Assembly: GCF_001941845.1 (NCBI RefSeq)
Contig: NZ_CP018870.1
Span: 7,168,001 to 7,232,000 of the forward strand
DNA from: Streptomyces sp. TN58
Lineage (GTDB): Bacteria; Actinomycetota; Actinomycetes; Streptomycetales; Streptomycetaceae
Reading direction: 5' to 3'
Length of the DNA stretch: 64,000 nucleotides
Each line of letters begins with the position of its first letter. The stretch's first letter is position 1. Below are positions 57,854 to 64,000 of the stretch, in pieces. A model generated the notes under the pieces. It did not search any database, had not been told where the DNA came from, and saw only the letters and a list, made by a program, of their open reading frames with translations. The translations under genes and the position numbers were made by a program.

Positions 57854-59098
57854 GTGAACACGACGCACACAAGGCTTCGCCGGGCCTGCGCGGCCACCGC
57901 CGCGGCGGGCCTGCTCCTCACCGGAGCCGTCACGGCCACCGCGTACGGGGCGGCGCCCACCCCCGGACCCTCCGCTTCCGCCACCTCCGCGTCCCCCTCG
58001 CCGACGCCGGCCCCGAGCGGGGAGTTCAAGCAGCTCACCCCGGCCGTCGCGCGCCAACTCGACGCCGCCGTCCGGCAGGTCATGAGCGAGGCGCAGGTCC
58101 CGGGTGTGATCGTGGGGCTGTGGGCCCCCGGCAAGGGAAGCTACGTCAAGGCCTTCGGCGTCGCCGACAAGGCCACCGGCGCGCCCATGCGCACCGACTT
58201 CAACACCCGCATCGGCAGCCAGACCAAGACCTTCACGGTCACCGCCCTGCTCCAGCTGGTCGACCAGGGCAAGGCGGGCCTGGACGACCCCATCGGCGAC
58301 TACGTGTCCGGCGTGCCGAACGGCGACCGCATCACCCTGCGCGAGCTGGCCGGCATGCGCAGCGGGCTGTTCAACTACAGCGAGGACCCGGACTTCGACA
58401 AGGCGCTCACCAGCGACCCCGACCGCCGGTTCACCCCTCAGGATCTGCTCGCCTACTCCTTCAAACACCCGGTGCAGTTCGCGCCGAACGCGCAGTTCCA
58501 GTACTCGAACACCAACCTGGTCCTGCTCGGCCTCGTGATCGAGAAGATCACCGGCCGGCCGCTCGCCGAGGTCGTCAACCAGGACGTCGTACGGCCGGCC
58601 GGCCTGAACCGCACCTTCTTCCCGACCGGCGCGGAGTTCCCCCAGCCGCACGCCCAGGGCTACACCGACCAGACCGCCACCGGCAAGGTCGAGGTGGCGA
58701 CCGACTGGGACCCGTCCTGGGCCTGGGCGGCCGGTGCGATGATCTCCGACCTGCAGAACCTGCGCAGCTGGGCGCGCACCCTCGCCACCGGTACGCTGCT
58801 GACGCCCGCGACCCAGGCCCAGCGCCTGAAGACCACGTCGGTCGGCATCCCCGGCGCCGGCTACGGGCTGGGACTCTTCGACGTACAGGGCTGGATCGGA
58901 CACAACGGCTCGCTCCCGGGCTACGAAAGCCTCGGCGTCTACCTCCCGCAGGCCCAGGCGACCATGGTCGTCATCCTCAACACCGACATCCTGCACGACG
59001 GCCAGGAGCCCAGCACCCTCTTCGGCGAGGCGATCACCGGCATCGTGAGCCCCGGCAACGTGTACCCCGGCCACAAGCCGTCCGAGCCGAAGAACTGA
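57854..59098 (+). CDS. Secreted serine hydrolase of beta-lactamase/D,D-peptidase fold
   Basis: 414 residues. It has a signal peptide (RRACAATAAAGLLLTGAVTATAYGA) and a Ser/Pro linker. The domain shows the class C/DD-peptidase motifs: SQTK (SxxK) in RIGSQTKTFTV, YSN in FQYSNTNLVLLG, and HNG in GWIGHNGSLPGYES. This is the R61-type D-alanyl-D-alanine carboxypeptidase family, common as secreted paralogues in Streptomyces; true beta-lactamase activity is possible but less likely. GTG 57854 has AGGAGG 7 nt upstream. It follows the phosphatase gene by 43 bp and may be co-transcribed. Confidence 0.88.
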   Translation: MNTTHTRLRRACAATAAAGLLLTGAVTATAYGAAPTPGPSASATSASPSPTPAPSGEFKQLTPAVARQLDAAVRQVMSEAQVPGVIVGLWAPGKGSYVKAFGVADKATGAPMRTDFNTRIGSQTKTFTVTALLQLVDQGKAGLDDPIGDYVSGVPNGDRITLRELAGMRSGLFNYSEDPDFDKALTSDPDRRFTPQDLLAYSFKHPVQFAPNAQFQYSNTNLVLLGLVIEKITGRPLAEVVNQDVVRPAGLNRTFFPTGAEFPQPHAQGYTDQTATGKVEVATDWDPSWAWAAGAMISDLQNLRSWARTLATGTLLTPATQAQRLKTTSVGIPGAGYGLGLFDVQGWIGHNGSLPGYESLGVYLPQAQATMVVILNTDILHDGQEPSTLFGEAITGIVSPGNVYPGHKPSEPKN

Positions 59099-59132
59099 CC
59101 GGGCCGGTCGGCCGGCTGTTAGGGTCCCAGGC

Positions 59133-59657
59133 ATGCCCGAGCTCATCGCCCCCACCCCCCGCCTGCACGGATCCTGGACCGCCGCGCAGGAGGAGTGGGG
59201 GCCCGAGGCCCACCTGGACGGCGCCGGGCTCGGCGCCGACGACGACGTCGCGAGCCCGCAGGGCTTCGCCGCCTGGACGCAGAGGCTCCGCCGGTACGGG
59301 GACCGCTCGCTACCGGTCGACCACGGCCGCGTCCACGCGACGTACTGGTGGATAGCCGAGGGCGACACCTACCTGGGCGCCATAGACCTGCGCCACTACC
59401 TCAACGGCTTCCTCCTCGACGCCGGCGGCCACATCGGCTACGGCATCCGGCCCTCGGCCCGCAGGCGCGGCCTCGCCACCTGGGCCCTGTCCGCGGTCCT
59501 CCACGAGGCGCGCCTGATGGGCATGGACCGCGTCCTGCTGACCTGCGACCCCGGCAACGAGGGGTCCGTGCGCACCATCGAGCGGTGCGGAGGCGTACTG
59601 GAGGACGTGCGCGAGACCCTGATCGGCCCCAAGCGGCGCTACTGGATCACTCTCTGA
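59133..59657 (+). CDS. GNAT-family N-acetyltransferase
   Basis: 174 residues. Core: GHIGYGIRPSARRRGLATWALSAVLHEARLMGMDRVLLTCDPGNEGSVRTIERCGGVLE, including the acetyl-CoA loop RRRGLA and the motif-B region. TYLGAIDLRHYLNGFL is the substrate-side strand. ATG 59133 has TAGGGT seven nucleotides upstream, a leaderless pattern. The substrate is unknown. Confidence 0.88.
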   Translation: MPELIAPTPRLHGSWTAAQEEWGPEAHLDGAGLGADDDVASPQGFAAWTQRLRRYGDRSLPVDHGRVHATYWWIAEGDTYLGAIDLRHYLNGFLLDAGGHIGYGIRPSARRRGLATWALSAVLHEARLMGMDRVLLTCDPGNEGSVRTIERCGGVLEDVRETLIGPKRRYWITL

Positions 59658-59711
59658 CCGTTCCGCCCGGGCGATTGCGGACGGGGGGCCCGGCGAATTA
59701 GTGTCGCGTCC

Positions 59712-60110
59712 ATGTCCAAGGCCGAGATCGACATGGTGACCGCCGAGTTCTTCGGGTCGTTCGACAACCGGGGCGGCAGGACCGCCGACGTGGCCCGGAT
59801 CCGCAAGCTCGCCCTGCCCGGCGCGGTGATCGTCATGACCGGTCCGCGGTTCACCGTCTACACCGTGGACGAGTTCATCGAACCCCGCCGTGAACTGCTG
59901 TCCGGGGGACGGCTGGTGGAGTTCAGCGAGTGGGAGACCTCCGAACGCACCGAGATCGCGGGCGACATCGCCTCGCGGTTCGGCGAGTACCGCAAGGCGG
60001 GGGTTCTGGACGGCGAACCCTTCGAGGGCGTCGGTACCAAGACCATCCAGTTCGTCCGCACCGCCGAGGGCTGGCGGATCGCGGCCTTCTCCTGGTACGA
60101 CCGGCCCTGA
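59712..60110 (+). CDS. SnoaL/NTF2-like DUF4440-type protein
   Basis: 132 residues with a cone-shaped NTF2-like pattern: MVTAEFFGSFDNRGGRTADVARIRKLALPGAVIVM at the N-terminus and TKTIQFVRTAEGWRIAAFSWYDRP at the C-terminus. Members range from polyketide cyclases to small-molecule binding proteins. ATG 59712 has TAGTGT seven nucleotides upstream (leaderless). No pathway context is present, so the role remains open. Confidence 0.75.
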   Translation: MSKAEIDMVTAEFFGSFDNRGGRTADVARIRKLALPGAVIVMTGPRFTVYTVDEFIEPRRELLSGGRLVEFSEWETSERTEIAGDIASRFGEYRKAGVLDGEPFEGVGTKTIQFVRTAEGWRIAAFSWYDRP

Positions 60111-60187
60111 GCGGGCCGCCGGAGGCACCCGGCGGAGCCCCGGCCGGTCCGGAAACCGGTTGACCCCGGCCGTTCCCGCCGGGTCGG

Positions 60188-61102
60188 ATGGCTGCCGTGA
60201 GCACAGGACAGATGCACCCCGGACAGCACCCCGTCGACGAAGGCCTCGTACGGCGGCTGCTGGCCGGGCAGTTCCCGCAGTGGGCGGGTATGAGCGTGGA
60301 GCGGTTCCCGTCCGGCGGCACGGTCAACGCCATGTTCCGGCTCGGCGAGGACCTGTCCGTACGGCTGCCGCTGTACGAGGGCGGGGCAGGGGACGTGCTG
60401 ACGGAGCGGCACTGGCTGCCCCGCCTCGCTCCCCGCCTGCCGACGGCCGTCCCACAGGTGCTGGGGGACGGCGAGCCCGCGCAGGGCTATCCGTGGCGGT
60501 GGTCGGTCTGCGGGTGGCTGCCGGGGGAGAACCCGCAGGCGGGCACGCTGGGCGGGTCCGTCGCCCAGGCCCTGGCCCGGGACCTGGCGGCCTTCGTCGT
60601 GGCGATGCGGGGCATCACCCTGACCGGGGCGCCGCAGGCGCACCGCGGCGGGCCGCTCGCCTCGCTCGACGCACCGACCCGGGAGGCGATCGGGGCGCTG
60701 CGGCTGATACCGGAGGAGGGCGTCGACTGCGATGCCGTGGAGGCCGTGTGGCAGGACGCGCTGCGGGTCCCGGAGTGGGACGGGCCGCCGGTGTGGCTGC
60801 ACGGCGACCTGATGCCCGGCAACGTCCTGGTGGAGGGCGGGCGGCTGACCGCGGTCATCGACTTCGGGTGCACGGGGTTGGGGGACCCGGCCTGCGACCT
60901 GTTCCCGGCGTGGAACCTGCTGCCCGCCGCCGCGAGGGAGGTGTTCCGCGAAGCGCTCGGCGTGGACGACGCGACCTGGATCCGCGGCCGGGGACGCACG
61001 CTCTCGCAGGCCGTGATCGCGCTGCCCTACTACCGCAGGACCAATCCGGCGATGGCGCGCAACGCCCGGCACGTGATCCGGGAGGTCCTGGCCGAGAGGT
61101 GA
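60188..61102 (+). CDS. Aminoglycoside phosphotransferase-family kinase
   Basis: 304 residues. VWLHGDLMPGNVLVEGG is the Brenner motif (HGDxxPxN) with the catalytic Asp, and TAVIDFGCTGLGDPACDL holds the metal-binding DFG-like Asp. LSVRLPLYEGGAGDVLTERHWLPRLAPRL contains the ATP-binding basic residue region. The family (APH) phosphorylates aminoglycosides, macrolides or other hydroxyl compounds, and Streptomyces genomes contain many members of unknown substrate. ATG 60188 is used; GTG 60197 is an alternative. It is not next to a resistance cluster. Confidence 0.88.
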   Translation: MAAVSTGQMHPGQHPVDEGLVRRLLAGQFPQWAGMSVERFPSGGTVNAMFRLGEDLSVRLPLYEGGAGDVLTERHWLPRLAPRLPTAVPQVLGDGEPAQGYPWRWSVCGWLPGENPQAGTLGGSVAQALARDLAAFVVAMRGITLTGAPQAHRGGPLASLDAPTREAIGALRLIPEEGVDCDAVEAVWQDALRVPEWDGPPVWLHGDLMPGNVLVEGGRLTAVIDFGCTGLGDPACDLFPAWNLLPAAAREVFREALGVDDATWIRGRGRTLSQAVIALPYYRRTNPAMARNARHVIREVLAER

Positions 61103-61144
61103 CGGGCAGGGGCGGCCACCGGCCGCCAGGCGTCGCCTTGGCTG

Positions 61145-61774
61145 TCAGGCGTCGCCCCTGAGACGGTCGCGCTGGAGCTGGCGGGCGACGGCCCGGCGTA
61201 CCGACGCCGGCGCCGACCCGGCGGCGGCCGCCTTCGGGCCGGCGTCGAGACCGCGGCTGATCTCGTCGTACGCGGCGCGGAAGGCGGCGGGCAGCTCCGC
61301 GGCGCCCAGCCGCAGATCCTCTTCCAGGAGGCGCCGCAGCTCCTGCGAGCTCTCCGGTGTGAACCGCCTCCGCCCCCTGGCGAGGGCGCTGACGAAGCGC
61401 GTGCAGCGTGCTGTGTCCAGCGCCTCGGAGACCTCCTCCGCCAGCGCCCACAGGCGTCCTTCGAGCCATGCGGTGTCGGGCTGGTCGAGGGAGAGTCCGA
61501 GGCGCGGCGGCGGTTCGCCGGGCGTCAGCCGCGTGATCTGCTTGGACACGGCGGGCTGGCTCATGTCCGTGATCCGGGCGATCTTGTCCTGGGTCCAGCC
61601 GAAGCCCGCGAACAGTTTGACCATCTCCGTGCGCAGCCGGCGCATCTCCTCGCCGGCGCGGATGACCTCGTTCATTCCGGCGAGCATCCGCGCGGCCTGC
61701 TCCTCGGTCAGGGCCCCGGTCGGTGCCCCGGGCTCGTGCCGCACCCCGGTGCCTTCTTCGTCCGCGTGTTCCAC
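61145..61774 (-). CDS. HTH transcriptional regulator divergent from a hydrolase
   Basis: 209 residues. A helix-turn-helix at MVKLFAGFGWTQDKIARITDMSQPAVSKQITRL is clear; the motif resembles sigma-70 region-4-like or Xre-type HTHs. The C-terminal roughly 130 residues are helical (ALAEEVSEALDTARCTRFVSALARG, FTPESSQELRRLLEEDLRLG). GTG 61774 is chosen because TATAAC lies six nucleotides upstream on its strand. The gene is divergent from the hydrolase, and the palindrome between them overlaps both promoters. Confidence 0.8.
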   Translation of the reverse strand: MEHADEEGTGVRHEPGAPTGALTEEQAARMLAGMNEVIRAGEEMRRLRTEMVKLFAGFGWTQDKIARITDMSQPAVSKQITRLTPGEPPPRLGLSLDQPDTAWLEGRLWALAEEVSEALDTARCTRFVSALARGRRRFTPESSQELRRLLEEDLRLGAAELPAAFRAAYDEISRGLDAGPKAAAAGSAPASVRRAVARQLQRDRLRGDA

Positions 61775-61778
61775 ACCC

Positions 61779-61832
61779 TGGTTATACACCTGGCACACCC
61801 GTCCTCATAACCAGGTTGTACAACCAGGTTAT
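61779..61832. promoter_or_regulatory. Shared operator of regulator and hydrolase genes
   Basis: A 26-bp near-perfect palindrome (61807-61832) has the exact core GGTTGTACAACC flanked by ATAACCA and AGGTTAT. A second half-site lies at 61779-61793 (CTGGTTATACACCTGG region). The -10 boxes TACAAC (plus, 61819-61824) and TATAAC (minus, 61781-61786) each end six nucleotides before a start codon. Confidence 0.7.
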
Positions 61833-62685
61833 GGATGTCAGGATCCGCGCCATGGCCTCATCCACGTTCACCGCGCCCGACGGAACCCTCCTCGCCTACC
61901 GCGCCCGCGGCAGCGGAGAGCCCGTCGTCTGCATCCCCGGCGGCCCCGCGGACTCCGCCTACCTCGGCGACCTCGGCGGTCTGTCCGCCCACCGCCGCCT
62001 GGTCGTCCTGGACCTGCGCGGCACCGGCCGCTCCGCGGTCCCGCAGGACCCCGGGTCCTACCGCAGCGACCGCCTCGTCGACGACATCGAAGCCCTGCGC
62101 GGGCATCTGGGCCTCGACCGGATCGACCTGCTCGCCCACTCCGCGGGGGCCAACCCCGCCGTGCAGTACGCCGCCCGGTACCCGGACCGCATCGGCAGGC
62201 TCGCCCTGATCACCCCCGGCACCCGGGCCGTCGGCACGGTGATCACGGGGGACACGCGCAGGGAACTCGCCCGACGGCGCGCCCACGAACCATGGTTTCC
62301 GGCGGCGTTCGCAGCCCTGGAGGACATCATCGCCGGCGCCGGAGGCGACCCCGACGCCATCGCCCCCTTCTTCTACGGTCGTTGGGACGCCGAGGCGCGG
62401 CGGCACCACACCGCTAGCCGCCCGGACAATCCGGAGGCCGTAGCCCGCTTCGGGGCGGAGGGAGCCTTCGACCCGGAGGCCACCCGCGCCGGCCTCACGG
62501 CCCTCCGGGCCCCGGCCCTCCTGCTCGCCGGCGAGTTCGACCTGAACAGCCCGCCCGGGGCGGTCGCCGAGTGCGCGGAGCTGTTCCCCCACGCCACACT
62601 CGTCGTACAGCCGGGTGCGGGCCACTACCCCTGGCTCGACGACGCGGGCCGCTTCGTGGCGGCCACCGCGGCGTTCCTGGGGTGA
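61831..62685 (+). CDS. Alpha/beta hydrolase (proline-iminopeptidase-like)
   Basis: 284 residues. EPVVCIPGGPADSAYLGDL carries the HGGPG-type oxyanion segment (here PGGP), LLAHSAGANPAV is the nucleophile elbow with Ser, LLLAGEFDLNSPP supplies the acid and GAGHYPWLDDAG the His. A helical cap is inserted between. ATG 61831 has TACAAC six nucleotides upstream, so it is probably leaderless; ATG 61852 is an alternative. It is divergent from the HTH regulator, with the palindrome overlapping its promoter. The substrate is unknown. Confidence 0.85.
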   Translation: MDVRIRAMASSTFTAPDGTLLAYRARGSGEPVVCIPGGPADSAYLGDLGGLSAHRRLVVLDLRGTGRSAVPQDPGSYRSDRLVDDIEALRGHLGLDRIDLLAHSAGANPAVQYAARYPDRIGRLALITPGTRAVGTVITGDTRRELARRRAHEPWFPAAFAALEDIIAGAGGDPDAIAPFFYGRWDAEARRHHTASRPDNPEAVARFGAEGAFDPEATRAGLTALRAPALLLAGEFDLNSPPGAVAECAELFPHATLVVQPGAGHYPWLDDAGRFVAATAAFLG

Positions 62686-62790
62686 GCCCGCCCGCGGCCG
62701 CCCCCCGCCGGCCGGCCGCGGAGCACAGCCCCGGCCTGTCCGCGGCCGCCGCACGCTGCCGCCCGTACGCCCCCCGTACGCACGGCGACG

Positions 62791-62819
62791 GCCCCGGCCG
62801 GATTCCCCCCGGCCGGGGC
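62791..62819. terminator. Hairpin between hydrolase and P450 genes
   Basis: GCCCCGGCCGG (62791-62801) pairs with CCGGCCGGGGC (62809-62819) across a 7-nt loop ATTCCCC, between converging stops at 62685 and 62860. Confidence 0.75.
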
Positions 62820-62859
62820 GGTCTTCAGCGTGTCAGCGCGCCGCCGCGCGCCGACACCG

Positions 62860-64000
62860 CTACCACAGGACGGGGAGCCGCTCCGGCAGGCGCTTCATGA
62901 ACCGGGTACGCCAGACGAGCTGGTCGAACGGCACCGCCAGCTGCAGGCCGGGCATCTTCTCCAGCAGCACCTCGACGGCGATCTCCGTGTGCCGCTTGCC
63001 GAGCGCGGTGGCCGGGCAGTAGTGCGGTCCGCCGCCGAAGGACAGGTGCGTACCGGCGTTCGCGCGGTCGATGTCGAAGGTGTGCGGGTCGGAGTACACG
63101 GCCGGGTCGGTGTTGGCCGCCTCGACCAGGACGAGCAGCAGCTCGCCCTTCTTGACCTGGACGTCGCCGAGGGTGACGTCCTCCAGCGCGAGCCGGGGCA
63201 GGCCGTCGGCGATCGACAGGTTGACGCGCAGGAGCTCGTCCACGGCGGACGGGATCTTCTCCGGAGACGTGCGCAGCTGCTCCCACACGTCGGGGTTCTG
63301 CAGAAGCGAGACGATCGCCATGGTCAGGAAGCCCATGGTCGAGATGACCCCGGCGCCGAACAGCGTGACGCCGACGGTCGCCAGCATCTCGTCCGTCAGG
63401 TGCGCGTAGTCGGGGTCCTCGCGCAGCGCGGCGAGTTCGGCCATCAGCCCGACGGTGGCCGGGTCGTCGAGGCGCTCCACCATGTAGGCCATGTCGCGGT
63501 CCCAGTTGAGCTTGGCGCCCGTGACGGGGCAGGCCGAGTTCATGAACGCGATGTCCAGGCTGGCGGCCAGCCGCGGGGCGTCGGCCTGCGGGATGCCGAG
63601 GATGCGGCAGTGGAGGTTCTCCGCGTACGGGTTGGTGAACGCGCCGCGCAGGTCGACCGGCGCACCGCTGCGCAGGATGCCCTCGACGAGGGAGTCCGCC
63701 TGCTCGCGCATCCAGCCGGTGAGGTTGTCCGTCTTCGGGTTGATCGCCTTGAGCACGGCCTTGCGCAGTCCGGCACCGGTGATGTTGCCCATGTTGTTGA
63801 CGACCTCGGGCGGGATCGTCAGCGCGTACTGACGGGGAACGCCGGGGGCGGAGGTGTCCTTCAGGCTGAACCGCGGGTCTTCGAGGACCTGCTTGCAGAG
63901 CGCATGGGACGAGACGAGCCACGCCTCGTCGCCGGCTATCGTGCGCACGCGCTTGACCGGCTCGTCCCGAAGCTGCTCGATCTCGGCCGGGAGCCGGTCG
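62860..64000 (-). CDS. CYP121-like cytochrome P450 (5' end beyond window)
   Basis: The last roughly 379 residues are visible. VRTIAGDEAWLVSSHALCKQVLED, IPPEVVNNMGNITGAGLRKAVLKAI, KLNWDRDMAYM, GVTLFGAGVISTMGFLTMAI (I-helix), VDELLRVNLSIADGLPRLA (ExxR) and the terminal DQLVWRTRF-MKRLPERLPVLW closely match my memory of M. tuberculosis CYP121, which couples the two tyrosines of cyclo-Tyr-Tyr to mycocyclosin. The heme loop is FGGGPHYCPATALGK: the Cys ligand is present, but the usual Gly two residues later is Ala. CYP121 lies next to a cyclodipeptide synthase gene; such a gene would be just outside the right edge. Confidence 0.88.
   Translation of the reverse strand, partial: DRLPAEIEQLRDEPVKRVRTIAGDEAWLVSSHALCKQVLEDPRFSLKDTSAPGVPRQYALTIPPEVVNNMGNITGAGLRKAVLKAINPKTDNLTGWMREQADSLVEGILRSGAPVDLRGAFTNPYAENLHCRILGIPQADAPRLAASLDIAFMNSACPVTGAKLNWDRDMAYMVERLDDPATVGLMAELAALREDPDYAHLTDEMLATVGVTLFGAGVISTMGFLTMAIVSLLQNPDVWEQLRTSPEKIPSAVDELLRVNLSIADGLPRLALEDVTLGDVQVKKGELLLVLVEAANTDPAVYSDPHTFDIDRANAGTHLSFGGGPHYCPATALGKRHTEIAVEVLLEKMPGLQLAVPFDQLVWRTRFMKRLPERLPVLW

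Overview
The window is high-GC actinobacterial DNA, almost certainly a Streptomyces chromosome. The evidence is strong GC bias at third codon positions, a rodlin gene, an OhrR/Ohr pair, a SigE-family ECF sigma factor, receptor kinases, PAS/GAF/SpoIIE phosphatase architecture and Streptomyces-type insertion sequences. At least 20 genes carry a TAnnnT -10 element 6-7 nt before the start codon, so leaderless transcription is common here. Both window edges cut a gene: an unidentified 3' end at the left and a CYP121-like P450 at the right.

Layout. 0-5 kb: HAD-like protein, MOSC protein, secreted carboxylesterase and a repeat-containing membrane protein. 4.7-8.4 kb: a compact lipid-phenol cluster, with an operon of type III PKS, ICMT-like methyltransferase and FAD hydroxylase divergent from a UbiA prenyltransferase. 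8.4-12.8 kb: PHP protein, ohrR/ohr and an aromatic FAD monooxygenase. 12.8-21 kb: cell-surface genes, including a VWA operon, a subtilase, a D,D-carboxypeptidase with four DATRVLK-type repeats, an acyltransferase and a lipoprotein. 21.4-28.7 kb: an accessory stretch with an orphan RHS toxin tip, small unknown genes, a decayed Fur-like gene and an IS5-family remnant. 29-41 kb: acyl-CoA-synthetase-like enzyme, methyltransferases, rodlin, an M4-M28 fusion protease divergent from a LysR regulator, a mannosyltransferase and an ECF sigma factor with a perfect Crp-type site upstream.

41-48.6 kb: initiator tRNA, cold-shock protein and an RNase H gene, then two mobile elements that landed on one GNAT acetyltransferase gene. 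An IS5-family element (42724-43806), whose transposase needs a -1 frameshift, sits at a CTAG that supplies the stop codons of both RNase H and the GNAT gene. A second element of about 2.97 kb (44228-47201), resembling Tn554, splits the same GNAT gene after codon 55. It carries a tyrosine recombinase, a partner that appears to have lost its catalytic core, and a methyltransferase as cargo. Joining the two GNAT halves across the element restores one reading frame exactly. Next come a self-palindromic CGNR regulator gene and its SRPBCC partner.

48.6-64 kb: GH16-like protein, an operon of a lipoprotein and two kinase/solute-binding-protein receptors, a YciO-type protein, a PAS-GAF-SpoIIE phosphatase, a beta-lactamase-fold hydrolase, small enzymes, a regulator/hydrolase pair sharing a palindromic operator, and a P450 closely resembling mycobacterial CYP121. 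The P450 suggests that a cyclodipeptide cluster begins just beyond the right edge.
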